Positions 1 through 9,152 of a DNA stretch of 64,000 nt are shown here, piece after piece. Position numbers and translations under genes: made by a program. Under the pieces are notes generated by a model. It had not been told where the DNA came from. It did no database searches and saw only the letters and a program-made list of their open reading frames with translations. Positions within the stretch are counted from its first letter, which is position 1; each line of letters starts with the position of its first letter. This stretch comes from Gracilibacillus salitolerans (GTDB taxonomy: Bacteria > Bacillota > Bacilli > Bacillales > Amphibacillaceae): positions 3,782,001 to 3,846,000 of the forward strand of contig NZ_CP045915.1 of NCBI RefSeq assembly GCF_009650095.1, in the 5' to 3' direction.

Positions 1-432
1 TTCTAGAGCCACTTGTTCTTCTAAGGCAGGAATAACGTGTGAAGACCCCATTGTCTCGACTTTAATCGAACGCATCTGATATGCCCGCATAATGGGTCCT
101 TGGCTAGTAGATACAGATTGAATTTTGGACATTGGAACGGTAACCCATTCTTTTGTTAATACACCATATCTTAATTGAAGATATTCAATATCTATCTGAT
201 AACGCCAACTTCGATAGAGATAATGAGGCTCAATGAACGACCAGATAGTACCAACAACAGCAATTAGGAGAAGACCTATCAATATCCAGTTAGCCCACGC
301 TGGCCAGTCAAAGTAATAACCTAACCAAAATAATACTGCCAACACGATAAATCCAATGATATTACTGATCGTTTCAGATATTATTCGGGCTTTAGGAAAC
401 TTAGATGATAAACGATGTTCTAATTCATTCAC
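1..432 (-). CDS. PH domain-containing membrane protein (YdbS-like), 3' end cut by window
   Basis: The reading frame opens with a GTG at 432 that overlaps the stop of the upstream DUF418 gene by 4 nt (GTGA), so the two are translationally coupled. It runs open to the window edge (144 codons). Two hydrophobic segments near residues 22-37 and 43-58 (NIIGFIVLAVLFWLGYYF, then WILIGLLLIAVVGTIW) precede a stretch typical of the bacterial PH (DUF304, bPH2) domain: YQIDIEYLQLRYGVLTKEW, VPMSKIQSVSTSQGPIMR, IKVETMGSSHVIPAL. Family knowledge: B. subtilis YdbS is about 160 aa and is followed by the larger PH protein YdbT, which would lie just outside the window. The role of this pair is not well defined. 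The family call is firm; the function is open. Confidence 0.8.
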   Translation of the reverse strand, partial: MNELEHRLSSKFPKARIISETISNIIGFIVLAVLFWLGYYFDWPAWANWILIGLLLIAVVGTIWSFIEPHYLYRSWRYQIDIEYLQLRYGVLTKEWVTVPMSKIQSVSTSQGPIMRAYQMRSIKVETMGSSHVIPALEEQVALE

Positions 433-1604
433 ACTGCAACATCCTTTGTTTTCATTTTCGGTTTGGACTTGAACGAAAGATAAACTACTATTTTCAACAG
501 CCTTTCTAGCGGACCTTGTTTAAAGCGGGCCATATACCATATACTAAAAAACACTTGTAATATGAAAATGGCAATGCCTAGAAAAATAGCAAACCACACT
601 CCCAAACGAGCAAATAATCCTATCCCATAGCCATAAAAAATAAAAGTACAGATTACCGTCTGTAGGATATAATTAGTAAGTGATAGTTTCCCGACCTGTT
701 CAAACGCATAAACGATTACATTCTTTTGATAAACCACATACAAATAGGCAAACAAGAAAATATACCCTACAGCCAAAACAATTCCCCCAACCTCACTAAA
801 AGCGATCATTTCTGAGAAATAAGGTGTGATCTTCAACAATAAACCAATCGGTATCAGATAGAGAAAGGCTTGTTTATATCGTTCTTTATTTATTTCAAAA
901 TGTTGAAGCCATTCTTTTTTGCCTGCATATATTCCAAACAGAAAAATCGGCAGCAATACGACTGGAGTTATCAATAAAAAGAATAAAGCTTCGGTATCTC
1001 CTAGATCTAACGGATCTTTATTATTACGATGTTGCGTTATTTCATGGTAGGTCCCACTTTGATAAATAGGTAATGTCTCATTCAAGTAACTGTTTATAGT
1101 AGATTCACTATAAAGCTCAAATCCATCTTCTGAACTGCCCGCAAAACTACCTAGAAACAACAGTCCAAAAAAAATAATAAACCAGATAAAAATGGTTTTA
1201 ACCTTCCGTTTTACAAAGAACAATAGTAGAATCCCTATTAATCCGTAAGCTAATAAGATATCGCCTTCCCACAAAAAATAGCTATGTAAGATACCGAAAA
1301 CCATCAACATAATAAACCTTCGAAACAAATACCTTTTTATTGGTAAACCCCTATCTTCTAATTTGTTCACCATTAATACTAGGGAATATCCAAAAATGAA
1401 AGCAAAGATCGGCATGAATGAGCCTTCAATCAATATATGGATAATATGATAGCCAAACATATCAAATGGCGTTAAATGAAAAAAGGTAATTTCATCTTTT
1501 CCATATATGCCATACTGAAAGATTAGTAGATTGGCTAGTAAAATTCCTAATAAACTAAACCCTCTTATAGCATCAATCAGTGAAATCCTCTGTGAATTAA
1601 TCAT
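429..1604 (-). CDS. DUF418 family multipass membrane protein (YeiB/YxaH-like)
   Basis: A 391-residue integral membrane protein starting MINSQRISLIDAIRGFSLL. The ATG at 1604 is preceded by AAAGGAG at 8 nt spacing; an upstream in-frame start exists but lacks this site. The N-terminal R-x-x-x-x-D-x-x-RG motif followed by a transmembrane helix is typical of DUF418 and acyltransferase-3-like membrane proteins, and the C-terminal third (GKLSLTNYILQT, then an FxIWYMARFKQGPLE motif) matches the DUF418 signature. About ten hydrophobic segments are visible. Proteins of this family are often annotated as putative transporters without experimental support. It is coupled to the downstream PH-domain gene by a 4-nt overlap. 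Confidence 0.8.
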   Translation of the reverse strand: MINSQRISLIDAIRGFSLLGILLANLLIFQYGIYGKDEITFFHLTPFDMFGYHIIHILIEGSFMPIFAFIFGYSLVLMVNKLEDRGLPIKRYLFRRFIMLMVFGILHSYFLWEGDILLAYGLIGILLLFFVKRKVKTIFIWFIIFFGLLFLGSFAGSSEDGFELYSESTINSYLNETLPIYQSGTYHEITQHRNNKDPLDLGDTEALFFLLITPVVLLPIFLFGIYAGKKEWLQHFEINKERYKQAFLYLIPIGLLLKITPYFSEMIAFSEVGGIVLAVGYIFLFAYLYVVYQKNVIVYAFEQVGKLSLTNYILQTVICTFIFYGYGIGLFARLGVWFAIFLGIAIFILQVFFSIWYMARFKQGPLERLLKIVVYLSFKSKPKMKTKDVAV

Positions 1605-1684
1605 TCTTCTAACTCCTTTTATTCTAATCCATATTTTCTCATTCAACTATATCGAAGTCTTTTTGTAATTTCAATGAATTTTTA

Positions 1685-1714
1685 TTGTTTTTCGATAAAA
1701 TTTTATTGTATAAT
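1685..1714 (+). promoter_or_regulatory. SigA-type promoter for the DUF2975 gene
   Basis: TTGTTT (1685-1690), 18-nt spacer, perfect TATAAT (1709-1714), about 34 nt upstream of the ATG at 1748. This is a sequence match only. Confidence 0.5.
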
Positions 1715-1747
1715 AAATGATATATCCTAAAATTCGAGGTGAGTATC

Positions 1748-2320
1748 ATGAATAGTAAACTTTTATTTAAAGTGGCGTACTTGATATGCCGGGTTTTATT
1801 CATCCTGATCATTCCTATTGCTTTATATGGTGTTTTATATCATATTGCATACATATTTTTCCCGAATTCCAGTTTCGCAGCGTCCTTCGGCAATTTCGAA
1901 CCCATTTATAGTTATTTAACCATTGAATTTGAAAGACAGCCTGATATCTTTATGCAAGCTGACCTTAGAATATTATCTTTTATTAGCGAAGTCTCGTTGT
2001 TTATACTGGTTTTAGGTATTTTACGAATGGTAGATAAGCTGTTTCAAAATGTATATAAAAATAGTTTATTCATGAAAGAGAATGTCAATCTTTTTTATAG
2101 AATTGGAATATTGATTCTCAGTTTAGGAACTATTTTCTTTTATATCGATGGTCTAATTTTTGATAAAACCATTGAAGGATTAAACATCACCAATGCTTCA
2201 ATTGAATTTTCCAATTTGTCATACATTGATACGATTATTAGTGGTATTGCTTTCCTTTTAATTGGGGCTGCATTAAAGGTTGCTGTTAAAGCAGTGGAAG
2301 AGAATAAATATACAATTTAA
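1748..2320 (+). CDS. DUF2975 domain-containing membrane protein
   Basis: A 190-residue protein with four hydrophobic segments (near residues 9-32, 78-95, 119-138 and 160-180), as expected for DUF2975. The ATG at 1748 is chosen because GAGGTG lies 6 nt upstream; the GTG at 1739 would sit inside that site. DUF2975 proteins are usually encoded directly next to a small YozG-type HTH regulator, and that gene follows 13 nt downstream here, supporting a two-gene operon. Function is unknown; the pair resembles small regulator/membrane-protein modules. Confidence 0.8.
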   Translation: MNSKLLFKVAYLICRVLFILIIPIALYGVLYHIAYIFFPNSSFAASFGNFEPIYSYLTIEFERQPDIFMQADLRILSFISEVSLFILVLGILRMVDKLFQNVYKNSLFMKENVNLFYRIGILILSLGTIFFYIDGLIFDKTIEGLNITNASIEFSNLSYIDTIISGIAFLLIGAALKVAVKAVEENKYTI

Positions 2321-2333
2321 AGTGGGCGATTCA

Positions 2334-2537
2334 ATGATTAGAATAAGATTAGATGTGATCATGGCAGAACGAAAAATGTCTTTAAATGAATTATCAGATA
2401 AAGTGAAGATTACCCCCGCTAACCTTTCTATACTCAAAAACGAAAAAGGCAAAGCCATTCGTTTCAGTACGTTAGATGCTTTATGTAAAGCACTAGAATG
2501 TCAACCAGGTGATTTATTGGAATATATAGATGAGTAA
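2334..2537 (+). CDS. YozG/Cro-CI type helix-turn-helix regulator
   Basis: A 67-residue protein starting MIRIRLDVIMAERKMSLNEL. Residues 10-60 form a classic XRE HTH (MSLNELSDKVKITPANLSIL, then a recognition helix with IRFSTLDALCKALECQPGDLLEY). This is the short YozG class that almost always accompanies DUF2975 proteins. The start at 2334 is preceded only by a weak site, so translation probably depends on the upstream gene. It probably regulates its own operon (inference). Confidence 0.85.
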   Translation: MIRIRLDVIMAERKMSLNELSDKVKITPANLSILKNEKGKAIRFSTLDALCKALECQPGDLLEYIDE

Positions 2538-2570
2538 TCCTTTCTGTTGTATGGATTATTTCCTTAAAGT

Positions 2571-2614
2571 AAAAAAAGATGATTCCCCTTTTAATAACAG
2601 GAATCATCTTTTTT
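2571..2614 (+). terminator. Rho-independent terminator, bidirectional
   Basis: Arms AAAAAGATGATTCC and GGAATCATCTTTTTT around a 13-nt loop, 34 nt after the HTH gene stop, followed by a T run on both strands. Confidence 0.85.
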
Positions 2615-2636
2615 ATAAAACAGGGTAATTTTAAAA

Positions 2637-2921
2637 TTAAGGTCTGCTAGTTTGAGTCGGCAGCGTATCCCCAAAACTAGTATCTATTGTTTCAATAGAT
2701 CCATCGGCAATTGCTGTAGTTGTGGCCTCCAAGGTAAGTACCGTTTGCTTCTTCAAATATCCATTACTCTTCTGCCCAAGGGCTGACCCAGGATTATAAT
2801 GATCTGACATTCCGCGCAACTCATAGCTCAACAACGAGTATACACATGGGTATAATGTGGCGTGCCACGTCATGCCCCTCTTTTTTGATTTTCCCAAATC
2901 AATGATAATTACACGTTCCAA
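2637..2921 (-). CDS. Unrecognised small ORF, doubtful or remnant
   Basis: A 94-codon frame with a TTG start and no convincing ribosome binding site; an in-frame TAG lies about 9 codons upstream. The product (MERVIIIDLGKSKKRGMTWH at the N-terminus, then HYNPGSALGQ, ending TQTSRP) has an amino acid composition that could be coding, but I recognise no family. It may be the C-terminal remnant of a decayed gene or simply an open frame. Low confidence. Confidence 0.2.
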   Translation of the reverse strand: MERVIIIDLGKSKKRGMTWHATLYPCVYSLLSYELRGMSDHYNPGSALGQKSNGYLKKQTVLTLEATTTAIADGSIETIDTSFGDTLPTQTSRP

Positions 2922-3116
2922 CCAATTAACATGATCTTGTAGCTAAAAATAAAGTTTGATCAAAAATACTTAAAAGCACGTATTATATCGTGAGCGGATT
3001 AGTCCTTTTTTTGCTTTCTTTTTTCCATTTCTTCTAATTCATTCAACTCCATCGTATGATAAAGAAATATGTCGATCATTAAAATTTATCCATATTGAGC
3101 ATTCATTAAACATTTT

Positions 3117-3575
3117 TTATTCTGTTACAACTTCATAACCTTGACTTTCTAGCACTTCAATCGACTTTTCTAGACTGACACCATTGCCAGTATTTCCTTC
3201 TGTTATAGCACCTGTTAATTCTGCAATCTGATCAGGGTCTGCTTTTTCAAAGTTTACTTTTGTTGACTCAATTACTTGATCATCATGATATTCAATGTTA
3301 TGTGATACACCTTCTATCCCTTCATAATCTATAACAAACTTTCCTAGAACGGCTTCGGCTTCTTCTTGGTTAGATACACCTAGTGTATCATAAGTTAGAA
3401 CATTTTCCGACGTTTGTTCAATAACCTTGTCACCTTCCGCAGAATAAACAATTTTAGATGTAGACCCACCTTTTTCTAGTAGAAGTGTTACCGTTTCTCC
3501 TTTATCATCGGGACTACAAGCAGTTAGTGTAATAACGATAAGTAGTGTAAGACAAAACATCAGCCATTTTTTCAT
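3117..3575 (-). CDS. YehR-type lipoprotein, DUF1307 family
   Basis: A 152-residue lipoprotein: MKKWLMFCLTLLIVITLTAC gives a short signal peptide and lipobox LTAC, so the mature protein would be anchored to the outer face of the membrane by a diacylglyceryl-cysteine. The mature part has the DUF1307/YehR pattern, with GVSNQEEAEAVLGKF and YEGIEGVSHNIEYHDDQVIE in the middle and a helical C-terminus (SLEKSIEVLESQGYEVV). The ATG at 3575 follows GAGAGGAAGAG. It appears monocistronic. The molecular role of the family is not established. Confidence 0.85.
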   Translation of the reverse strand: MKKWLMFCLTLLIVITLTACSPDDKGETVTLLLEKGGSTSKIVYSAEGDKVIEQTSENVLTYDTLGVSNQEEAEAVLGKFVIDYEGIEGVSHNIEYHDDQVIESTKVNFEKADPDQIAELTGAITEGNTGNGVSLEKSIEVLESQGYEVVTE

Positions 3576-3593
3576 TTGTTCTCTTCCTCTCAT

Positions 3594-4075
3594 TTAATGT
3601 TTGGTAAAATATTACACACATATATACCATAATACTCAGAACGTCTACATATAGCAATAATTTCCATACCATTTTTAGGGGATTTTCCTGTTCTTATGGT
3701 TTAGAATAACTTTTATGCTTTTCCGTGGCTTAAAACAACAGAGAATTAAGGAATGAGTAAGACCTTGACTCTCTCCTGAAAAAAGATAGAATGTACTAAA
3801 CAAGCACTCATATTTTTTCATTAATAAACCATTTTCTGTGTTGCTAGAAGGCTCTCAGTTGCATTTTCTTTTAAAGAGATGAATAATCTCCCCTATCTCA
3901 ATGCATTTCACAATCTTGTAAAAACTACTCCACATCATATGATCCTGAATGAATAAAATGCATTCTTTTTTGAAGATATTTTTCAAAGGATGTAACTTTT
4001 TATTGTTTATCAACTCTACTTCATCCACGTGATTCTTAGGCTTGAATCTTGAAGTGGAGGTCTTAGCACCATGAT
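3594..4075. other. Intergenic stretch without a convincing gene
   Basis: AT-rich stretch between the YehR-type lipoprotein and the terminator of the surface-protein gene. An 82-codon minus-strand frame (3855-4103) begins inside the terminator hairpin and resembles nothing I know, so I do not call it. No repeats or promoters stand out apart from the likely promoter of the lipoprotein near 3600-3660. Confidence 0.5.
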
Positions 4076-4113
4076 AAAAAATCGCCATGATCTCTTCGAT
4101 CACGACGATTTTT
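4076..4113 (-). terminator. Rho-independent terminator of the choice-of-anchor I gene
   Basis: A 16-bp stem, with minus-strand arms AAAAATCGTCGTGATC and GATCATGGCGATTTTT and a 5-nt loop, lies 12 nt past the stop at 4125 and ends in a T run. Confidence 0.85.
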
Positions 4114-4124
4114 GTTTAATTTAA

Positions 4125-6869
4125 TTATTGGATATTCTTCTGTTGTCTGATAACAACAATGGCCATTCCAATCAATAAAAGACTTCCGCCAATTACTAAG
4201 AGTGTATACATATTCGTAGCTGTATCTGGTAAGCTATTGTTGCTATTTTCTATTGAAAATGAAGTTGCTTGTTCTTCGTCATCAGCGCCCTCTTCTTCAA
4301 CAGTCGAAGTATTATTATCTTCATCTGTTTCTCCTGTTTCATCTTTTCCATCTGTTATATCTTCATTCCCAATTTCTTTTCCCTCTTCATGCTCAGCTAT
4401 TGCCACTGAGTCCAATACCGTAAATACACTGAAATGATCTGTCTCAGCGGAGATCCAATCATCGATCAGTGTTCCTCCAACTGGATCCCATTTTTCGTCT
4501 TGTTCATTCCAATGATAAATGGATGCTGCTTCATTTGCTTCCGGTAATTTAAAAGATAGTGTGACTGGTGTTTCAAAGTTAGTAACAGCTTGATCAGCTT
4601 GCATAAATTGCAGATGGTAAATATCTGTTAGTGCAAATTCACTATACTCGTACTGGTCCTGATCTAATTTTTGGACCAACAGGGAAACAGGCGCGTCACC
4701 GGTAAATGATCTGGCATCAAACGTTACAACAATTTCTCCTTGCTCCACCGTAACGGTAATCTCTTTTTCCTTTAATTGCTGTACTTGCTCCTCTGTAAAG
4801 CTAATTTCACGCAGTTCTGAATCTACCTCAGGAACAATAAGGTTCAACGTAGCATTTTCATCTAAATCGGCAATATCTGTTTGAACAGCAAACTCGTTAT
4901 CAGATCGTTGCAATTCTTCACTCATACTCGCAGATAGTCTTTTCACATAAATAGTATAATTCGAAACAGATCCATCTTCTGCAACAACTTCTATGCTAAT
5001 TTCATTGTTACCTTCCTCTAAAGCAACAGGTTCCGATGGATCTTCTCCGTTGACAAGAACATATGCATCAACTGATTGTGTCATAGCTGAAATTTGGATT
5101 TCTTCCTTATCATGTGGTACTTCTAACTCGTATTCTAATTGTTCTGGTGAAAATTCAGGGTTAAACTCACCAGGATCTACTGTTAATTCACTTAATGCAG
5201 CATTAGAAGATTGGCCAAATTCATAAGCTGCAATAGTACCACTCACTTCATGTGCTGCTAATAAAATTGGCTTCCTGGTTGGGCTATTTTCTGCTTGAAT
5301 AAAAGTTAAACCTTCAGGTGCAACATCACCACTTGCTGACGTTACATCTAGATCAAGTCCTTGAAATACTCTGGACGAAAAATAACTATCAAAACTAGGT
5401 GAAGTTGGGTTGGTAATATCATAAACCATGATACCGCCTTGTCGTTCTAATCCTGTAAAGGCATAGGTTGTTCCATTTACTTCCCCTGTTATCACGCTTT
5501 CGGGTTCGACACCTTTATCATCACTTCTTGATTCAAAAGTGTCTTCATCATTGTTGCTATGGAAATACTCTGGTTCAAATGCTGCAATTTTTTCTTCAAA
5601 CTCTGATCCACTGTCATAAACTAATTCTAATGTTTCTGCATCCCATATAGAGAAGGAACGTCCTCCATAAGCATAGATTGCTTCATATTTTCCTTCTTCA
5701 TTTGTCGGATGAGAAGTCGAAGTCTTCAATCTTCCTAATTGCTCATCATCAAATAGGCCTTCCTCGACCATTTTGTCCAATTCTTCTTGATCATACCCTT
5801 GATAAAGGTCTGCATTTAATTGATAATCGTCCACTAGTTTCTTTACGCGTTTTTCCTCTGAGAAACCATCCCAATCTTGGGCATCTCCTTCATTTGCTGT
5901 TAACAAATAATTTTTACCATTGATCTCTACTAAATCCATTCCGTCCGGTTGATAGATCGATAATACCGGCCAATTTCGGATATTGATCTCATCATCTTTA
6001 TCTGATGCGTCCAGTTTGTTTTCAGCTATTGAAAAGTCCTTATACCCTAAACTTTTCACCGTAAGAAATTGACCTGATTGGATGTCCAATTTTGCAATCG
6101 CATTTGCTTCCTGCAGTACAATATAGCCATATTGACTTGCATCATCAACAACAATATACTCCGGTTCCAGATCTTCTGCATAAGTACTGTCATAATGTAC
6201 TTTTCTGACATCTTCCTCTATTATCTCATCTGTAAAAGTTGCCGTAGCTGCTGTTAGATTGTCACCTTCGTTTACGCCATTAGAAACATCAATGATCGAT
6301 ACGGAGCCTTCCGGATTTACTGCATAATCTTCACTAGGCTCCCCTTCATTCGCTACTAATACTTGGCTACCGTTAGGTGTAACAGTAACCATATCCGGTA
6401 ACGCACCAACTTCAACGGTGGTTAATACATTTCCCTCTGCAGACATGAAAACAACATTGCCATTTTCGACTTTGTTTTCAGCTGGTACAGTAATAGCGAT
6501 AAAACTGCTGTCCGGGGCAATGGCTACACTTGTTAAATCTCCAGCATTCACACCAAAATCACTTAGCTGAATCTTTTTCACCAATGGAATTTCTGTCTGG
6601 CCATCAGCCAGTCCAGATAAATCAATAATGTCTAATGTACTATCAGATCCATTCACAGAGTAGGCTAAATATGTATTCGGATCATATGCAATGATTTCGG
6701 TTCCCCCATCATCAATTGGAGCTTGGCTTGAATAGCGGCCTAACCATTTAACAGCCAATGAATCTTCACTTTCTGCATAATATGTTACATCCGATGATGC
6801 GGTTGTCATGATGGGATTTACTGATAAAAGAAAAGATAGAAATAAAATAGCAATCGCAAATTTCTTCAT
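4125..6869 (-). CDS. Cell-wall-anchored choice-of-anchor I beta-propeller protein
   Basis: About 914 aa. Signal peptide KKFAIAILFLSFLLSVNPIM; residues about 30-560 form a choice-of-anchor I beta-propeller-like region with repeated strands such as VTVTPNGSQVLVANEGEPSE, MDLVEINGKNYLLTANEGDA and PEGLTFIQAE. A cadherin-like beta-sandwich domain follows (LSELTVDPGEFNPEFSP to SNYTIYVKRL). After an acidic linker comes the sorting signal LPDTA, a hydrophobic helix and the tail RQQKNIQ. Family knowledge: such proteins are often annotated near phosphatases or nucleotidases, but no catalytic metal site is obvious here. The start with GGAG at 7 nt was chosen (ATG 6869; ATG 6872 also possible). Strongly acidic, as expected for a salt-adapted secreted protein. 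The enzyme activity, if any, is unknown. Confidence 0.8.
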   Translation of the reverse strand: MKKFAIAILFLSFLLSVNPIMTTASSDVTYYAESEDSLAVKWLGRYSSQAPIDDGGTEIIAYDPNTYLAYSVNGSDSTLDIIDLSGLADGQTEIPLVKKIQLSDFGVNAGDLTSVAIAPDSSFIAITVPAENKVENGNVVFMSAEGNVLTTVEVGALPDMVTVTPNGSQVLVANEGEPSEDYAVNPEGSVSIIDVSNGVNEGDNLTAATATFTDEIIEEDVRKVHYDSTYAEDLEPEYIVVDDASQYGYIVLQEANAIAKLDIQSGQFLTVKSLGYKDFSIAENKLDASDKDDEINIRNWPVLSIYQPDGMDLVEINGKNYLLTANEGDAQDWDGFSEEKRVKKLVDDYQLNADLYQGYDQEELDKMVEEGLFDDEQLGRLKTSTSHPTNEEGKYEAIYAYGGRSFSIWDAETLELVYDSGSEFEEKIAAFEPEYFHSNNDEDTFESRSDDKGVEPESVITGEVNGTTYAFTGLERQGGIMVYDITNPTSPSFDSYFSSRVFQGLDLDVTSASGDVAPEGLTFIQAENSPTRKPILLAAHEVSGTIAAYEFGQSSNAALSELTVDPGEFNPEFSPEQLEYELEVPHDKEEIQISAMTQSVDAYVLVNGEDPSEPVALEEGNNEISIEVVAEDGSVSNYTIYVKRLSASMSEELQRSDNEFAVQTDIADLDENATLNLIVPEVDSELREISFTEEQVQQLKEKEITVTVEQGEIVVTFDARSFTGDAPVSLLVQKLDQDQYEYSEFALTDIYHLQFMQADQAVTNFETPVTLSFKLPEANEAASIYHWNEQDEKWDPVGGTLIDDWISAETDHFSVFTVLDSVAIAEHEEGKEIGNEDITDGKDETGETDEDNNTSTVEEEGADDEEQATSFSIENSNNSLPDTATNMYTLLVIGGSLLLIGMAIVVIRQQKNIQ

Positions 6870-7047
6870 CATTCCACTCCTTTTTCCATATTCTTCTGCC
6901 ATTCTACTTCTCTACCATTAATTGAATATGTTAATAGTGTTAATAGTTTGTAAAAATATCATTATGTCCATGATGTCTCATTTTTACATGAAAATAGCAC
7001 TTATTTTTGATGTAGTCGCTAAAAAACTGATGTGATAAATTCATATA

Positions 7048-7065
7048 TTAGAAAGCGCTTTCTAA
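7048..7065 (+). promoter_or_regulatory. Perfect 18-bp palindrome, cre/LacI-family operator before the GH5 gene
   Basis: TTAGAAAGCGCTTTCTAA is a perfect palindrome 22 nt before the start codon. Its core AGAAAGCGCTTTCT agrees with the CcpA cre consensus except at the outer bases; the central CG and strict symmetry fit CcpA or another LacI-family repressor. Catabolite control of a glucanase gene is the natural reading. Confidence 0.65.
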
Positions 7066-7087
7066 TATATTTTGGGAGGGATTGATA

Positions 7088-9109
7088 TTGAAGAAAAAGT
7101 TCACCTTAACTATGCTTACCTTTGTTGTTCTACTTAGTATTACTTCCATCACTACATTCGCAGAAGAAAACCCCACCGAAGAAATTAATATCCAGACATA
7201 TGCCGAAAACATGCAACCAGGATGGAATCTTGGTAATACGTATGACGCTGTTGGTGAAGATGAAACAGCCTGGGGAAACCCTTTCGTAACGAAGGATTTG
7301 ATTAAAAAAATTGCTGATGAAGGTTTTAAAAGTATTCGCATTCCGATCACATTTGATCAACGAATGGCAGAAAGCGGCGACTTTGAAATCGATGAAGATT
7401 TTTTTAATCGTGTTGACCAAACGGTACAATGGGCATTGGAAGAGGATTTATATGTAATGATTAATGTTCATCATGATTCCTGGATTTGGATAGAATCGGG
7501 AATGCAAGAAAACCATGATCAAACTGTAGAACGTTTTAATGCCATTTGGACACAGTTGGCAGAACGTTTTAAAGATGATTCAACCAAATTAATGTTTGAA
7601 AGCATTAATGAACCTAGATTTTGGGGAACTGAGGAAGAAAGTCAAAAATACTTAGACGAATTAAATGATCATTTTTATCAAATTGTTAGAGAATCCGGTG
7701 GAAATAATGATATTCGACCATTAGTGTTACCTACACTTGATACCGGATTAGAACCAGAAAAAATAACTGCTTTATATGATTTTATCGACAACTTAGAGGA
7801 TCCAAATATTATTGCAACTGTTCATTATTACGGTTTTTGGCCATTTAGTGTCAATATTGCCGGATATACACGTTTTGAACAAGATACAAAAGAGGATATC
7901 CACACTACATTTGATCGTGTTCATAATACCTTTACTGCTAATGGGATTCCAACAGTGATTGGTGAATATGGACTGCTTGGCTTTGACGTAGATACCGGTG
8001 TTATCCAACAAGGCGAAAAACTAAAATTCTTTGAATACATGCTTCACTATGCCCAGGAAAAGGACCTTGTTCATATGCTTTGGGATAATGGTCAACACTT
8101 AAACCGCAATACACTGGGTTGGTCAGATCAGGAATTTTTCAATATGGCACAAACGAGCTGGCATACTAGATCTGCAGTTCCGAACGATAACTTCATTTAC
8201 TTAAAGGAGTCAGAGGAAATCACAGATAAACAAATAACATTTGAACTGCATGGAAATGATTTTGAAGCAATCTATCAGGCTGATCAAGTACTAGAGGAAG
8301 GCAGCGATTATCAAATCGAGGAAAATACGATCACATTTTCTCAGGAATTATTGAGTTCTCTGGTAACTGATAATGATTTTGGTACAGCCTCCACCTTAAC
8401 TGTTACATTTACTGGTGGCGTCGATTGGAATATTGATGTACGGATCTATCAAACACCTAAGTTGGAAGTGACTGAAGGAAACACATCTGAATTCCAGATT
8501 CCAACAAACTTTAACGGTGATCAATTAGCGACAATGGAAGCATATTATGAAGATGGCTCTTTTGCAGGTCCACAGGATTGGACAGCATTTAAAGAATTTG
8601 GTTATACTTTTACTCCAAATTATGACGAAGGATTTATTGAATTAAAAGATACCTTTTTTAATGAAGTAGAAGATGGAGAAGTTGATCTCACCTTCCACTT
8701 CTGGAGTGGTAAAACGGTTGATTACACTATAGTTAAAGATGGGGAAAGTGTTACCGCATTAGCGGACGAAGAACCTGTTGAAGAGGACCCCGTAAATGAA
8801 GAGACTGAGAATGACAATACACAAGAGGAAGGAGTCGAGGATGAGGAAACAACAACAGTTGACGAAGAAAGTGAATCTACAGATCAAACAAACGGTTCCA
8901 ATAAAGAAGAAACGTCCACTGAATCTGATGAAAAGAGTGGTAGCACATCGGAAAAAACAACTGATCAACATTTAGCATCTGACCATAATGAAAGCAACCG
9001 ATTACCTGATACAGCTACTGCTCAATTTAATTTTATGGGTATTGGTTTGTTCTTAATATTATTCGGGTTTGGAGGATTAACCTGGTATCGCAAGAGGAAA
9101 GCTGAATAA
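7088..9109 (+). CDS. Cell-wall-anchored GH5 endo-beta-1,4-glucanase with X2 and CBM46 modules
   Basis: 673 aa. Domains in order: signal peptide (1-25); GH5 catalytic TIM barrel (about 35-365) with NLGNTYDA, acid/base Glu near 175 in FESINEPRFWG and nucleophile Glu near 293 in TVIGEYGLLGF; an Ig-like X2 module (about 367-457); a CBM46 module (about 460-555, TEGNTSEFQIPTNFNGDQL onward); a long Glu/Thr-rich linker; LPDTA near 638, a membrane helix and RKRKAE. This order matches Bacillus halodurans Cel5B, a GH5_4 enzyme acting on beta-1,4-glucan and xyloglucan (established knowledge). The anchor suggests it is displayed on the wall. The TTG at 7088 is preferred over the TTG at 7082 because GGGAGG ends 8 nt upstream. 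Transcribed alone, with an operator palindrome upstream and a terminator downstream. Confidence 0.9.
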   Translation: MKKKFTLTMLTFVVLLSITSITTFAEENPTEEINIQTYAENMQPGWNLGNTYDAVGEDETAWGNPFVTKDLIKKIADEGFKSIRIPITFDQRMAESGDFEIDEDFFNRVDQTVQWALEEDLYVMINVHHDSWIWIESGMQENHDQTVERFNAIWTQLAERFKDDSTKLMFESINEPRFWGTEEESQKYLDELNDHFYQIVRESGGNNDIRPLVLPTLDTGLEPEKITALYDFIDNLEDPNIIATVHYYGFWPFSVNIAGYTRFEQDTKEDIHTTFDRVHNTFTANGIPTVIGEYGLLGFDVDTGVIQQGEKLKFFEYMLHYAQEKDLVHMLWDNGQHLNRNTLGWSDQEFFNMAQTSWHTRSAVPNDNFIYLKESEEITDKQITFELHGNDFEAIYQADQVLEEGSDYQIEENTITFSQELLSSLVTDNDFGTASTLTVTFTGGVDWNIDVRIYQTPKLEVTEGNTSEFQIPTNFNGDQLATMEAYYEDGSFAGPQDWTAFKEFGYTFTPNYDEGFIELKDTFFNEVEDGEVDLTFHFWSGKTVDYTIVKDGESVTALADEEPVEEDPVNEETENDNTQEEGVEDEETTTVDEESESTDQTNGSNKEETSTESDEKSGSTSEKTTDQHLASDHNESNRLPDTATAQFNFMGIGLFLILFGFGGLTWYRKRKAE

Positions 9110-9113
9110 ACAG

Positions 9114-9152
9114 GAAAAGGGCCATAGCTATTTTAAGCTGAGGCCCTTTTTG
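9114..9152 (+). terminator. Bidirectional terminator between GH5 and nhaC
   Basis: AAAGGGCC and GGCCCTTTTT arms around an 18-nt partly paired loop, placed between two convergent genes, with T runs on both sides. Confidence 0.8.

Noticed and set aside
3000..3080. 26-codon minus-strand frame rich in Glu and Lys
   Set aside because: Plausible composition but no ribosome binding site or terminator; too short to support.
3855..4103. 82-codon minus-strand open frame
   Set aside because: It starts inside the terminator hairpin of the surface-protein gene, has no ribosome binding site of its own and resembles no family.
4159..4437. Serine-rich frame opposite the acidic linker of the surface protein, and similar frames opposite other acidic linkers
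   Set aside because: Antisense of Glu/Asp-rich coding sequence yields Ser/Phe-rich open frames; no independent start signals.
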